63,451 nucleotides of DNA from Mesorhizobium metallidurans STM 2683 (GCF_000350085.1 NZ_CAUM01000043.1:1-63451), one strand, 5' to 3'; numbered from the stretch's first letter, positions 1-8,246 are shown. Translations and numbers: made by a program. The notes: generated by a model not told the origin, from the sequence alone.

Positions 1-121
1 CTGGATAATCAGGGAGGCAGCCGGTTCGGATCGCCCGGCGCTCCTGAATACTTCCGCGGCTGCTCTTTCGTATTACGATTGGCGTCGATGACGGGCCGCA
101 CCGCATCAGGGCCGATGCCTG

Positions 122-376
122 ATGGTCAGGCCGATACTGTCGCACATGGTCGCGCCGTTTGTACGAACAGAACAAGAGTCATTGAGCGCGTCCATGGAAG
201 TGCTTGATGGCGTGGCGGTTGGGCGAGTCGCGGCGGCGGCCGACATGGCCGAGCGCTGCCCGTGCGACCTCGATGCCTTCGCCGAAGTGAATGGCGTTGG
301 CGCCGCGAAGCTCAGGGAATTCGGCGAGATATTCCTCAGCGCAATCGCCGCGTGCCAAGCTGGCGCCGCGGGCTGA
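122..376 (+). pseudogene. RecQ helicase C-terminal (HRDC) remnant
   Basis: The last 35 or so codons (about 245-350) read like the end of an HRDC domain, the nucleic-acid-binding module at the C terminus of RecQ helicases: a MAE..P..L.AF start followed by EVNGVGAAKLREFGEIFL. Nothing upstream resembles the helicase core or the RecQ-Ct zinc region, and the first 40 residues do not look like a normal HRDC start. A complete RecQ has about 600 residues, so this is a leftover 3' end. It lies at the edge of a region of other truncated genes. Whether it is still expressed cannot be judged. Confidence 0.5.
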
Positions 377-437
377 AGATTCAATCAACCCAAACCGCTG
401 CGGCTTCAAGTCATTGAGATCGATCGACCGCCATCAG

Positions 438-599
438 CTAGTCCGGCTTGAAAGCGGCGTGCTGAGGGGTCCAGATGTCACCCTCACGATTGAACCAATT
501 GCAAAGATACATGCCGGAGGCAGCATGATCGTTGATCGTCATGTTCGGGCCGCCGGACTTCAGTTTGACGACATCTCCGGTTTTGAAGCTGTCCGCCAT
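438..599 (-). CDS. DUF2158 (YodC-like) small protein
   Basis: A 53-residue protein beginning MADSFKTGDVVKLKSGGP, with a later YLCNWFNREG stretch. This is the pattern of the DUF2158/YodC family, a small beta-barrel-like domain of unknown role. The start at 599 is chosen because a GGGAGGA ribosome-binding site lies just upstream; a longer reading to 647 adds only non-conserved residues. The Trp/Phe/Asn motif (CNWF) near residue 35 is typical of the family. It is a single gene, separated from the MFS gene upstream by about 50 bases. No substrate or partner can be inferred. Confidence 0.8.
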   Translation of the reverse strand: MADSFKTGDVVKLKSGGPNMTINDHAASGMYLCNWFNREGDIWTPQHAAFKPD

Positions 600-653
600 G
601 ATGTTCCTCCCGGGAGTTCGGAATAAACATCGAGAGGTAACCACCAATGGCGC

Positions 654-1940
654 CTATCGACAAGCAGCATCCCTATCCAAGACTGCCTGGCCTCTCAGTC
701 GCTCGCGGATGGTAAACAATCCTGCGAGGGTGAGCAGCGCGAAGGCAGCGCCCGCCAGGAATGTGCCTTGCGGGCCGGCCATGTCCCACAGCGCTCCGGC
801 GATGACGCTGGCGACAAGCAGCGCGACGCCGGTGATCAGATTGAACATGCCGAATGCGGTTCCGCGCAACTCGGCCGGCGAGGTCTCGGCGATCAGGGTT
901 GCCAGCAGGCCCTGCGTGAAACCCATATGGAGGCCCCAGAACATGACGCCGATGCCGACCCAGGCAAGATTTGACGCGAAGGCGAGCGCGAGGTCGGCCG
1001 CGAGCAGAAGGATGAGGCCAACGGCCAAAAGGGTCAGGCGATTGACGCGGTCGGACAGAATCCCAATCGGATAGGCCGAGAGCGAATAAGCGAGGCTCAT
1101 GATTACCAGGACAATCGGGATCAATGCCACCGGCAGCCCGATCGACTGCGCCCGCAGGATAAGGAAGGCTTCGCTGAAACGGGCAAGCGTGAAAACCGCG
1201 GCGACCACCACGACCCACCAATAGGTTGCGCCCAGGCGACGCAGTTCATCGCGGTGCAGCGGCATGCGGACACGGCGCTCCTGCTTCGGCCGCTCCGGTT
1301 CCTTCACTGCAATCACGATCAAGCCGACGGACAGGAGTGCCGGAATGACCGCGATCCAGAACACTGCTTGAAAATGATCCGCCGTCAGCCACATCAGGCC
1401 GATCGCGAGAAGCGGCCCAAGAAAGGCGCCGATGGTATCGAGCGACTGGCGCAAGCCGAAGCTCGCGCCACGAAGATGCGGCGGGGCGATGTCGGCGACA
1501 AGGGCGTCACGCGGCGCCCCGCGAATGCCCTTGCCGACACGATCGATGAAGCGGGCGGCGATGAGCCATTCGATCGAGGGCGCCAGCGGAAAGATCGGCT
1601 TTGTCAGAGCCGCCAGGCCATAGCCGAACGCGGCCAGGAATTTGCGCCTGCCGAGCCAGTCGCTGAGCGCGCCGGAGAAAACCTTGGTGGTCGAGGCGGT
1701 TGCTTCGGCGATGCCTTCGATCAGCCCGACAGCCAGGGCCGAGGCGCCGAGCACTGTCACCATATAAATGGGCAGGAGCGCGTGGATCATCTCCGACGAG
1801 ATGTCCATCAGCATCGAGACGAAGCCGAGGATCCAAACACCGGCCGGAATGCCTCGTCGAGCTCCGGAGGGACCGGCTGTCCCGGTTGTTGCCGCGCCTG
1901 TTCCGTCACGCGCGCCGCCCATCTCAGCGGTTCTCGTCAT
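654..1940 (-). CDS. MFS transporter linked to ChrB
   Basis: A 428-residue major facilitator superfamily permease with about twelve hydrophobic segments. After the first helices it shows the MFS loop signature GALSDWLGRRKFL and the RVGKGIRGAPRDALVAD stretch seen in a branch of drug/metabolite exporters. It sits in the inner membrane; the substrate cannot be read from sequence. The start is uncertain. ATG at 1940 overlaps the end of the chrB-like gene by 17 bases, and ATG at 1922 is also possible; both imply translational coupling. The overlap suggests a job in the same stress response, possibly anion or chromate resistance, but this is inference from context only. Confidence 0.85.
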   Translation of the reverse strand: MTRTAEMGGARDGTGAATTGTAGPSGARRGIPAGVWILGFVSMLMDISSEMIHALLPIYMVTVLGASALAVGLIEGIAEATASTTKVFSGALSDWLGRRKFLAAFGYGLAALTKPIFPLAPSIEWLIAARFIDRVGKGIRGAPRDALVADIAPPHLRGASFGLRQSLDTIGAFLGPLLAIGLMWLTADHFQAVFWIAVIPALLSVGLIVIAVKEPERPKQERRVRMPLHRDELRRLGATYWWVVVVAAVFTLARFSEAFLILRAQSIGLPVALIPIVLVIMSLAYSLSAYPIGILSDRVNRLTLLAVGLILLLAADLALAFASNLAWVGIGVMFWGLHMGFTQGLLATLIAETSPAELRGTAFGMFNLITGVALLVASVIAGALWDMAGPQGTFLAGAAFALLTLAGLFTIRERLRGQAVLDRDAACR

Positions 1941-2466
1941 GGGCATCGAAGACCCGTTGCGCGTAGCCGTCGAGCAAAGCCTCGCAAGCGCGCAGCCGTT
2001 CGGCGGCCTCCTCGGCCAAGGTCGCACCGTAGAAATCGAGCTTTTTGATCTTCTCCAGCCACCCCTGAAGTTTCTTCAGATCGGTGTCTTCCTCTTCGAG
2101 TTCGGCATAGGTGAACTTGTTGATCGCGATCTCCTTGGCGATCTCCTTCTCAAAATCGGCACACCGTCCAAGAAACTCCCGGTATTGCTCGTCCCGGTCG
2201 GCCTTGAAGCGAGCGACGACCTTGTCTTCCTGGCCCCGATCGAAAGCGACAGTGTCCAGAATGACGGACTCGCCGCCCATCTCCGAAATGTCGTTCTCCA
2301 GCATCTTCAGCCGGCGGACATGATCGTCGGTTTTTGGCAGCAGGCAGACCCCATTCTGCAGATAGATCGCGCCCATGCCCTTCAATCGCCGCCACAGCGC
2401 GATGCGCCTGGCGGCAGGTTCAGGCGGGACTTTATAGGTCAGGAGAAGCCACGATGGAAAAACCAT
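1924..2466 (-). CDS. chrB: ChrB N-terminal-domain protein (chromate resistance type)
   Basis: A 180-residue protein whose start, WLLLTYKVPPEPAARRIALW followed by LKGMGAIYLQNGVCLLP, is the signature of the ChrB N-terminal domain. ChrB is known as a chromate-responsive regulator/accessory protein of chrA efflux operons. The C-terminal ChrB domain of the full-length protein (about 300 residues in total) is absent, so this is the short single-domain form. The second half is rich in Glu and Lys and probably helical. It overlaps the following MFS gene on the same strand, making a two-gene operon. No chrA transporter is visible, so the physiological inducer is open. Confidence 0.75.
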   Translation of the reverse strand: MVFPSWLLLTYKVPPEPAARRIALWRRLKGMGAIYLQNGVCLLPKTDDHVRRLKMLENDISEMGGESVILDTVAFDRGQEDKVVARFKADRDEQYREFLGRCADFEKEIAKEIAINKFTYAELEEEDTDLKKLQGWLEKIKKLDFYGATLAEEAAERLRACEALLDGYAQRVFDAHDENR

Positions 2467-2583
2467 CGTTTCTGTTTATTGCAACGGCCGTAACAAATCA
2501 AATAGAAAACCCTGCAATGCCAGCCTGCCATCACGGTTATGGCCGGCCACTTGAGAGTCGATAAGTGACCTTTTGATACATGT
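2467..2583. other. Intergenic junction between chrB-like gene and fhuB remnant
   Basis: This short, AT-richer stretch separates the minus-strand chrB/MFS operon from the plus-strand fhuB remnant. It should contain the chrB promoter. The join to FhuB-homologous sequence at about 2600 is abrupt and probably marks an old deletion or insertion end point. I see no insertion-sequence ends or target duplication. Confidence 0.3.
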
Positions 2584-2940
2584 TTGATAGCGCGATACGT
2601 CCGCTGCGCCCTCGGCCGTGCTGCCAGCATCGGGCTCGGCGTGTCGGAGTGGCAGAGCCGGGTCCTGCTGCTTCTGGTTGCGGCGATCTTGACAGGTGCA
2701 GCCACCGTGCTCGCGAGACCATTGAGTTTCGTCGGCCTGATGGGGCCGCATCTCGCCCGGCTCGGCGGTTTCAGGAAGCCGGTCGCGCAGGCCTATGCCG
2801 CCGCCCTCATCGGCGCGGCGCTGATGGTGCTGGCGGACTGGATCGGCAGGACGATCGCCTTTCCGTGGCAGGTGCCGGCCGGCCTGTTCTCGACCGTGAT
2901 CGGAGGGGCGTTCTACGCGGCGCTGCTTGCACGCCGATGA
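2584..2940 (+). pseudogene. Truncated FecCD/FhuB siderophore permease (3' end)
   Basis: The 118 codons match only the C-terminal end of a FecCD-family iron-siderophore permease. They contain ARPLSFVGLMGPHLARLGG, the conserved cytoplasmic loop that docks the ATPase, followed by a late LVLAD-like helix and FPWQVPAGLFSTVIGG. A normal FecCD permease has about 330 residues per half and FhuB about 660, so at least two thirds are missing at the 5' side. The stop codon overlaps the fhuF start as ATGA, which preserves the ancestral operon. The fragment cannot form a transporter by itself. Confidence 0.8.
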
Positions 2941-3683
2941 TCCCGGCACTGGCCGCGTTCTTTCCCCGCAAGCTTGCCGGGATTGCTGAGTCCCTTGTAC
3001 TGGAGGACGACCCCCGGCCGCATGTTCCGGGGGCCGCACTCCTGGACCGAGACAGGCTGCGGCAGGTGCTTGGCGCCTTCTCGGCGAGTTATGCGGAGCC
3101 GGATGCGCAGGCGGTGGCGACGCAATGGTCGAAATGGCATTTCTCGCAATTCCTGCCGCCGGTCCTGATTGCCAATATCGCGGGAGATTGGCTGCTGCCG
3201 ACTGCCATCGATCGTATTGGCATCGTGCTTTCGCCGGACAGCAGGACATTGGCCATTCGCCTGCCCGGCGAAGGCGCGCGTCTGCCTGTTTCGGGTGTCC
3301 AGAGGTTTTCGCCGCTCGTCGAGGATCATCTGGCGCCGTTGATCGCCGCGATCTCGCGCGCCAGCGGCCTGCCGGCCAAGACCTTGTGGAGCAATGCCGG
3401 CAATGTCGCGGAGACCATCGCGAGCGAATGCGCGGCTTTTCTCGGCGAAGCGCATCCCGGCGTCGCCGATGCCAGGGCGCTGCTTGCGGCGCGCCTGTGG
3501 CCCGACGGCCGCAGGAACGAACTGTTCGAGCCCGTCCGCTACCGCGAAGGCCGGCGCCGCCGCCGGATCTGCTGCCTCAGATACCGCATGGCGTCGCTGG
3601 CCCTGTGCAAGTCATGCCCACTGGACAAAGTACCGCCGAGAGGCCGTCACGGCGGGGAGGAACAACCGGGAACGGCAGAATGA
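2937..3683 (+). CDS. fhuF: FhuF-type siderophore-iron reductase
   Basis: A 248-residue protein of the ferric siderophore reductase family, which binds a [2Fe-2S] cluster and releases iron by reducing ferric siderophores in the cytoplasm. The C terminus has the hallmark cysteines: two adjacent Cys in RRICCLRYR and then CKSC eleven residues later (C-C-x10-C-x2-C). The central WSKWHFSQFLPPVLI and the later TLWSNAGNVAE stretches are also typical. The start at 2937 overlaps the stop of the truncated fhuB as ATGA. The gene looks complete although its permease partner is broken. Its remaining promoter is not evident. Confidence 0.88.
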   Translation: MIPALAAFFPRKLAGIAESLVLEDDPRPHVPGAALLDRDRLRQVLGAFSASYAEPDAQAVATQWSKWHFSQFLPPVLIANIAGDWLLPTAIDRIGIVLSPDSRTLAIRLPGEGARLPVSGVQRFSPLVEDHLAPLIAAISRASGLPAKTLWSNAGNVAETIASECAAFLGEAHPGVADARALLAARLWPDGRRNELFEPVRYREGRRRRRICCLRYRMASLALCKSCPLDKVPPRGRHGGEEQPGTAE

Positions 3684-4019
3684 ATTTCGTTCCGCCTCAG
3701 GCTGCACAACGGCAGAATTAGGCCTTGGCCGTGAAAACGATATCGGTTCAGTCCCCTTGAACCAGCGCTCGGTCGTCCGGCGCCAGTTGCTCAAGCACAG
3801 TGTTGCCGGCCAGGCGACGCTCGCATTGAATGGCACTTACCGTGTCGTGGTGCATCGTCTTGTCCCTGATCGGCGGCAGCGTCATCGGCCTGTCCGCGCG
3901 ACACGGTTCGCAGACGATGTCGCCGGACGCCCGGATTAAATGCGGCTGGGTACCTTGCGATATGATGTCAGTTATATATATTGATAGCAACGCCATCAGT
4001 TGTTATAAGAGGATATCAA
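3684..4019. other. Gene-poor stretch; possible Crp-like remnant and fitA promoter
   Basis: No intact gene is seen in these 336 bases. On the minus strand about 3745-3850 reads NTVLEQLAPDDRALVQG and, after a frame change, EPISFSR, which resembles the N terminus of Crp/Fnr-family regulators. The match is short and weak. The last 60 bases are strikingly AT-rich (TTATATATATTG, 3972-3983) and probably carry the promoter/operator of the toxin-antitoxin pair that starts at 4020. Confidence 0.25.
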
Positions 4020-4274
4020 ATGCCCGCCGTCACCATTCGTAACCTCTCCGAGGAGGTGCACCGCGCCCTCAAGGTGCGCGCGGCCCATCACGGCCGCAGT
4101 ACCGAAGCCGAAATGCGCGATATTCTGGAGGCGGCAGTTCGCCCCGTGAACCGCATCCGGCTCGGCTCCGCGTTGGCAGCGTTAGGCCGGAGCGCAGGGC
4201 TGACCAGCGCCGATTTCGAGGTGATCGAACAAGCTCGTGACAAGAAGCCTGCCGATCCTATGAGCTTCGAATGA
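4020..4274 (+). CDS. FitA/VapB-type antitoxin
   Basis: An 84-residue ribbon-helix-helix protein. The N-terminal MPAVTIRNLSEEVHRALKVR is the FitA-like Arc/MetJ DNA-binding fold; the HGRSTEAEMRDILEAAV helix completes it, and the acidic/basic C-terminal tail should bind the toxin. It represses its own operon together with the toxin in related systems. The start is fixed by the AAGAGGATATCAA ribosome-binding context just before 4020. The stop overlaps the toxin start as ATGA, so the pair is translationally coupled. Confidence 0.9.
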   Translation: MPAVTIRNLSEEVHRALKVRAAHHGRSTEAEMRDILEAAVRPVNRIRLGSALAALGRSAGLTSADFEVIEQARDKKPADPMSFE

Positions 4275-4693
4275 TCGTCCTCGACACGAATGTTGTCTCC
4301 GAGGCGATGAAACCCGAACCGAACCCTGCCGTTCGCAACTGGCTTGATGAACAGGCCGCCGAAACGCTCTATCTCTCCAGCGTGACCATCGCCGAACTGC
4401 TGTTCGGCATCGGTGCGCTTCCCGATGGGAGGCGCAAGCAGAGGCTCGCCATGACGTTGGACGGCCTTCTGGGCCTGTTCGACGGCAGAATCCTTCCCTT
4501 CGATACCGATGCCGCCCGCCACTATGCCGATCTAGCCGTTGCAGCCCGCAACGCGGGCAAGGGCTTTCCGACCCCGGACGGATATATCGCCGCGATTGCG
4601 GCCTCCCGGGGCTTTGCAGTGGCCACCCGCGACACCAGTGCCTTCGGCGCGGCAAGTGTCCCCGTGATCGACCCATGGAAGACCGGCCTCTGA
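4271..4693 (+). CDS. FitB/VapC-type PIN-domain toxin
   Basis: A 140-residue PIN-domain ribonuclease. The acidic active-site residues are all present: Asp in IVLDTNVVSE near residue 5, Glu in VTIAELLFG near 43, Asp in FPTPDGYIAAIA near 104, and Asp in VATRDTSAF near 122. Such toxins cleave tRNA or other structured RNA when freed from the antitoxin. The ending DPW is also common in FitB homologues. It is coupled by ATGA overlap to the antitoxin and follows no other gene, so this is a self-contained type II module. Confidence 0.92.
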   Translation: MIVLDTNVVSEAMKPEPNPAVRNWLDEQAAETLYLSSVTIAELLFGIGALPDGRRKQRLAMTLDGLLGLFDGRILPFDTDAARHYADLAVAARNAGKGFPTPDGYIAAIAASRGFAVATRDTSAFGAASVPVIDPWKTGL

Positions 4694-4721
4694 GGGCCAC
4701 GCTTGCATTGACGGTGTAACG

Positions 4722-4915
4722 ATGACGACGTTCCTCTTGCTGTTACTCGGCTTCGGTGCCGGATTTTACTACAGGAGACTGCGCAAAGACCGAAGCCGCG
4801 ACGGCAGCGCGGCACGCCGAGGCGCTCAACCAGCAGATCGGTACGCTTCGCCAGGAAATCGTCGCGATGCACAACGCCGAATCCCAGCGGCTGGATGAGC
4901 TTGCCCGCCGCAAGC
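4722..4915 (+). pseudogene. Frameshifted 5' part of the DUF2726 gene
   Basis: ATG at 4722 opens MTTFLLLLLGFGAGFYYRR, a clean single membrane anchor. The reading frame then loses sense. In the next frame, from about 4787, comes a coiled-coil-like segment (RHAEALNQQIGTLRQEIVAM, then RLDELARRK). In the third frame begins the FEEND..DTE..IRFVNQAEL start of the DUF2726 region at about 4915. Read together these give the layout membrane anchor, coiled coil, DUF2726, broken by two frame changes near 4790-4800 and 4910-4915. This is inferred from frame continuity and not from alignment. Confidence 0.45.
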
Positions 4916-5416
4916 GCCATTTTCGAGGAAAACGACGTCTCCGACACCGAGAACCAGATCAGGTTTGTCAATCAGGCCGAACTACGCGCCGTTCGCCCGG
5001 TCAACAAGGAGGCGGTGCGCGTCCTTTACGCGCTCGACGAGTGGATCGTCGCCAATCAGCCCGATTGGCGGATGTCGTTCGAGGTTTCCATGGGAGCCTT
5101 TATCAAGACCTCCTACGACCTCGAGGATCGGATGCAGAAGGCGGCGTTCAGTTCCTACAACAGCAAGCGCGTCGATTTCCTGCTGATCGACAGGTTCGGC
5201 CACCCCATGCTGGCGGTCGAATATCACGGCACCGGGCATGATCTCTCCGATGACGCACCCGATCGCATGGAGGTCAAGTGCCTCGCGCTCCAACGCGCCG
5301 GGATTCCGCTGGTCGAAATCCCTGCGAAGGCTTCCAAGTCGAACATTCTGCGCATGGTGGCCGAAAGGCTCGCCACGGGCGCGTTATCACCGACCCAGCC
5401 TTCCGCCCTTCCGTGA
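4895..5416 (+). CDS. DUF2726 domain protein
   Basis: A 173-residue reading frame with a DUF2726 domain: RPVNKEAVRVLYALDEW, then FIKTSY, then SKRVDFLLIDRFGHPMLAVE followed by YHGTGH. The D..LLID and E-YHG pattern resembles restriction-endonuclease-like folds, to which DUF2726 is thought to belong; this is family knowledge and not proof of nuclease activity. ATG at 4895 is the only start in this frame, but the family normally has a membrane anchor and coiled coil upstream, which here lie in other frames (4722-4915). The protein may therefore be a truncated product. Confidence 0.7.
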   Translation: MSLPAASAIFEENDVSDTENQIRFVNQAELRAVRPVNKEAVRVLYALDEWIVANQPDWRMSFEVSMGAFIKTSYDLEDRMQKAAFSSYNSKRVDFLLIDRFGHPMLAVEYHGTGHDLSDDAPDRMEVKCLALQRAGIPLVEIPAKASKSNILRMVAERLATGALSPTQPSALP

Positions 5417-5832
5417 AATTCTCTCAAGCCTGACAAAGCAGAGCACGAAGAGAAGACAGCAGGGGCCTTTGCCCATCGGGCCGCGCTCTTGGTCGCTGGA
5501 ACCACGCCCACGAGCACGTTTTCACCATTCGGCCCTGATCGCCGACACGGGCAATCGGCCGCGGATCCTATGAACCTTCAGATAGCGGAACAACGGCGGG
5601 CCGTCCCCGATCACCGCTGCGGCGGGACCGGATTGCCTTGCGCCCGTCAACACGCGGCATAGGCGACGCCAGTTCTACACCGAGACCACCGGCGCTATGC
5701 CATATTACGCTAGGCTTTGATGGCGGACCGTGAACGATGATGACGGGCAATTCGTCTACGCTATCGCCCTCTCTTAAACAGTGTCAGTCCTCTTTACGAT
5801 TCGTCTATATCGCTTCTGCTATTACTAGAGTC
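5417..5832. other. Stretch without a recognisable gene
   Basis: These 416 bases hold no frame with family resemblance on either strand and no hairpin that I can defend. Base composition becomes lower in GC towards 5740-5830. It separates the DUF2726 gene from two unknown genes and is best described as decayed intergenic sequence. Confidence 0.4.
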
Positions 5833-6048
5833 ATGGCTATTCACGGACTTTATGGCGAGCTTGCCGCTTCGCTTGTGCGCGCCACCACGGATGGTTGGGC
5901 GTGGGGCGCGGCTTCCGCCCGCGCGGGGGCGAGACTCAACGCTGGTGGGTCCCAGTCTGCATTCGAAGCCGCTCGGCTTATGCTCAAACACTTCGGATTG
6001 GCCACTGCTGACGACAAACTCGCGATCGACGCTGTCCAAGTTGTTTAG
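5833..6048 (+). CDS. Hypothetical protein
   Basis: A possible 71-residue protein starting MAIHGLYGELAASLVRATTD and ending in a helical Ala/Leu-rich stretch. I recognise no family. The ATG at 5833 has only a weak GAG ribosome-binding context. The stop at 6046-6048 lies in the same frame as the following gene, so the two could be halves of one older gene separated by a stop codon. Low confidence that it is expressed. Confidence 0.35.
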   Translation: MAIHGLYGELAASLVRATTDGWAWGAASARAGARLNAGGSQSAFEAARLMLKHFGLATADDKLAIDAVQVV

Positions 6049-6081
6049 TTCGTCACGAATCGATCGCGGGCGGCAATCGCG

Positions 6082-6576
6082 TTGCCGCCCATCGACGATG
6101 TGTTTGCGACATGGATTTGGTGCGCGGGCCATTTCGGTCATGCATCGGCACGGCGAGTGCCATTTGTCCCGTATGACGATATCCGGCCCGTGATGGATGC
6201 GCTTGCCGCTTCGGGCTACGCCAAGGCACTCGGCAGTTCGTTCAAATGGACGGACAAGATTGGCCCCGCAATGCAGATGAGCGGTCTCTGGGACGAGAAC
6301 AACCTGTCGCGTCAGGAGATCGAGGAACGGGACGTCGATCTGGACATGCGCAAGGCCCTGGCTTCCCTGCCAGAGGATATCCGCCTTGCGGCGCTTAGAG
6401 GCGACGAAAATGCCGTGGTCAGAGCTTTAGCCGCGCGTTGGATAGGTGGCGTGTGCCAGCACGATGCCGCTGAAGAGGCTCCATGGTATCGCCTCGCCGC
6501 CGTCGCCGTTGAGGCAAAGCGATTGGTGGAGTTGGTTCAAGGCGCTGGCGCCCCACTGATGCGCGACGTCAACTAG
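6082..6576 (+). CDS. Hypothetical protein
   Basis: A 164-codon frame opened by TTG at 6082. The product is mixed helical, with a WTDKIGPAMQMSGLWDE segment in the middle and an acidic EEIEERDVDLDM-like region. I recognise no family. It continues the frame of the preceding small gene after a stop and 33 bases, so a fusion broken by one stop codon is possible. It is the last gene before the island boundary repeat at 6658. Confidence 0.45.
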   Translation: MPPIDDVFATWIWCAGHFGHASARRVPFVPYDDIRPVMDALAASGYAKALGSSFKWTDKIGPAMQMSGLWDENNLSRQEIEERDVDLDMRKALASLPEDIRLAALRGDENAVVRALAARWIGGVCQHDAAEEAPWYRLAAVAVEAKRLVELVQGAGAPLMRDVN

Positions 6577-6657
6577 TGCCTATGGCCGATAGCGAAACGC
6601 ACAATCGCTGCCTCAACGCTTCGTCTAGAGGGCCATAGCGCACGAACGGCGGCAATC

Positions 6658-6721
6658 GGCGGAGAGGGAGGGATTCGAACCCCCGATGGGCTTGCACCCA
6701 TGCCGCATTTCGAGTGCGGTG
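6658..6721. repeat. Distal att-like copy of the tRNA-Ser 3' part
   Basis: These 64 bases are identical to 13204-13267, the part of the tRNA-Ser(CGA) gene running from its CCA end to the anticodon stem. Identity stops sharply on both sides (6657 and 6722 differ). Both copies are in the same orientation, 6546 bp apart. This is the layout left by site-specific integration into the 3' end of a tRNA gene: this copy would be the distal attachment site. It lacks the 5' 25 bases of the tRNA, so it cannot make a functional tRNA. Confidence 0.85.
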
Positions 6722-6739
6722 TATCTCAATATATTGTGA

Positions 6740-6762
6740 GGGGCGACTTTGTCCGCCGCCCC
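6740..6762 (-). other. Stem-loop after RTX gene 1
   Basis: GGGGCG (6740-6745) pairs with CGCCCC (6757-6762), 9 bases beyond the stop of the first RTX gene. A longer version of the same hairpin follows the second RTX gene (8416-8445). No run of T follows on the minus strand, so it may stabilise the 3' end of the mRNA or be a weak terminator. Confidence 0.45.
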
Positions 6763-6770
6763 CATGTTGG

Positions 6771-7973
6771 TTAGAAGAGGAAGTCTGATTGGGTCATCTG
6801 AGCCGCCGCCGTCTCGCCTACCGACACGTTGAGGTCGATTGTTCCGGCGGCGTCGCTGAAACCGACAATGAGCCCGCTGCTACCGGTGTCAACCTTCACC
6901 ACTGCTCCCTCGGCGGATATGCTGTGGGCCTGAAGATAGCCGAGAGCTGCCTCAGACGAAACGAAAGTTCCACTACTGCCGGGAGCGTCGTTGAGGATCA
7001 ATGCGACGTGAGATTCCTCTAGATCGATTATATCCTCGCCATGCTTGAACCCCTGGATGGTGTCCTGCACGCTCGCCGGTGAGTGACCGGAGAAGAAGAC
7101 GAAGGTGTCTCGGGCGCCGTCCCCGGTAGTGATACCGTTGTTCGCCGACATCCAGTCCGCACCTGTGCTGGCGAGGATAATGTCAGCGCCCCTACCGCCG
7201 TAGATGGTGTCGTTCTGGTCTCCACCCAATATGGTGTCGTTCCCGGCGTCGCCATATAGGGTGCTGGTACCGCCGAAACCTCCTATTATGTCATCGCCGG
7301 CACCGCCGTGGATGGTGTCGTTACCGACAGTGGGGGAGGTAGCGGTGTCGTTGCCGAAGAGACGATCGTTGCCGGCGCCGCCCTCGAGATAATCGTCGCC
7401 GGCGTTGCCGTAGATCGTGTCGTTGCCGGCACCGCCGTAGAGCGCGTCGTTCGTGTCGCCGGGAGTGTGATCTTGACCATCACTGTCTCTGATCCCGCTA
7501 CCGCCATAGATGAGGTCGTCCCCGGTGCCGCCGTGAATCACGTCACTGTCGATCCCGCCTCGGAGTGTGTCGTTGTCAGCGCCGCCATTGATGGTGTCGT
7601 TGCCGGCGCCGCCGGCGAGAAGATCATCCCCGGCCCCGCCGGCGATAAAGTCGTTGCCGTCATCGCCGTTGAGGGCGTCGACACCGGCACGGCCGTACAG
7701 GAAGTCGTTGCCGTGGCCACCGGAAAATAGGTTAGTGAGGTCGTCACCGATCATTCGGTCTGAGAAGTTCGAACCGGTGTAGACACCGGTGTAGGTGAAA
7801 TCTGTCGTCACCGCGGTCCCGTCGGCGAAATAAGCGGCCTCGTCGGTGACTGTCGCGCTCGGCGGGACGTTCTCTTCGAATTGGACTGTGTGGACGCGCA
7901 GGTTCAGGTCGACGCTTGCCGCCGACAGCGAAAAATCCGGGCCGACCGAAACTAATGCTGGCTTTTTAGTCAT
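6771..7973 (-). CDS. RTX beta-roll protein 1 (putative type I secretion substrate)
   Basis: A 400-residue calcium-binding RTX protein. Residues about 1-85 form a non-repeat N-terminal part (GPDFSLSAASVDLNL, then HTVQFEENVPPSATV, then DRMIGDD). From about 90 to 290 there is a long series of nonapeptides of the GGxGxDxUx type (GGAGDDLLAGGAGNDTINGG and similar), which fold into a calcium-loaded beta roll outside the cell. The last 100 residues hold a DTIQGFKHGEDIIDL segment and a C-terminal ending in DFLF, as expected for an uncleaved type I secretion signal. No enzyme domain is visible. The start at 7973 has a strong GGAGGG site. It is a paralogue of the next RTX gene. Confidence 0.9.
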   Translation of the reverse strand: MTKKPALVSVGPDFSLSAASVDLNLRVHTVQFEENVPPSATVTDEAAYFADGTAVTTDFTYTGVYTGSNFSDRMIGDDLTNLFSGGHGNDFLYGRAGVDALNGDDGNDFIAGGAGDDLLAGGAGNDTINGGADNDTLRGGIDSDVIHGGTGDDLIYGGSGIRDSDGQDHTPGDTNDALYGGAGNDTIYGNAGDDYLEGGAGNDRLFGNDTATSPTVGNDTIHGGAGDDIIGGFGGTSTLYGDAGNDTILGGDQNDTIYGGRGADIILASTGADWMSANNGITTGDGARDTFVFFSGHSPASVQDTIQGFKHGEDIIDLEESHVALILNDAPGSSGTFVSSEAALGYLQAHSISAEGAVVKVDTGSSGLIVGFSDAAGTIDLNVSVGETAAAQMTQSDFLF

Positions 7974-7993
7974 GGTATTACCCTCCATACTGT

Positions 7994-8007
7994 GCACACG
8001 ATTGTGC
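7994..8007. promoter_or_regulatory. Palindrome GCACA-N4-TGTGC before RTX gene 1
   Basis: GCACA at 7994-7998 and TGTGC at 8003-8007 form a short inverted repeat just upstream of the ribosome-binding site of RTX gene 1. The same palindrome, one base pair longer, occupies the same place before RTX gene 2 (9763-9778). It could be an operator or a leader hairpin near the start of the mRNA. Confidence 0.45.
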
Positions 8008-8026
8008 GCGTTATATCTCTATGGTG

Positions 8027-8061
8027 TGGTATAGACATGTGAGTGTTGGTATAGACATGTG
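8027..8061. repeat. Two tandem copies of TGGTATAGACATGTG-like sequence
   Basis: The sequence GGTATAGACATGTG occurs at 8028-8041 and again at 8048-8061, a 20-bp period. The region lies upstream of RTX gene 1 and should contain its promoter on the minus strand, so these may be repeated binding sites, or duplicate -10 regions (TATACC on the minus strand). Confidence 0.4.
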
Positions 8062-8133
8062 TCTTTAACCTGAGTCCTCCCTTGTTGTGAGAAGGATACG
8101 CACGTGATCACAGATGTTTACGCTAGTTTACAC

Positions 8134-8246
8134 TATTTCTCGCGCAATGAGCGACGGATGTTCTGCGTGAGCGGTTCGGCGAGATAAGCCAGGACCGTGC
8201 GGGTGCCGGTCTTGATCATGGCCTCGCTCGACATACCAGGCAGCAG
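8134..8246 (-). pseudogene. Duplicated 3' end of the HlyD-family adaptor gene
   Basis: These 113 bases are identical to 9843-9955, the last 37 or so codons and stop region of the adaptor gene. The copy lies upstream of RTX gene 1 exactly as the genuine adaptor gene lies upstream of RTX gene 2, so the duplicated unit was adaptor end plus spacer plus RTX gene. The copy lacks a start and cannot be expressed as a protein. It is on the same strand as the rest of the operon. Confidence 0.9.

Noticed and set aside
6658..6721. Second complete tRNA-Ser gene
   Set aside because: The first 25 bases of the tRNA, including the 5' acceptor strand and D arm, are missing, so it cannot fold as a tRNA.
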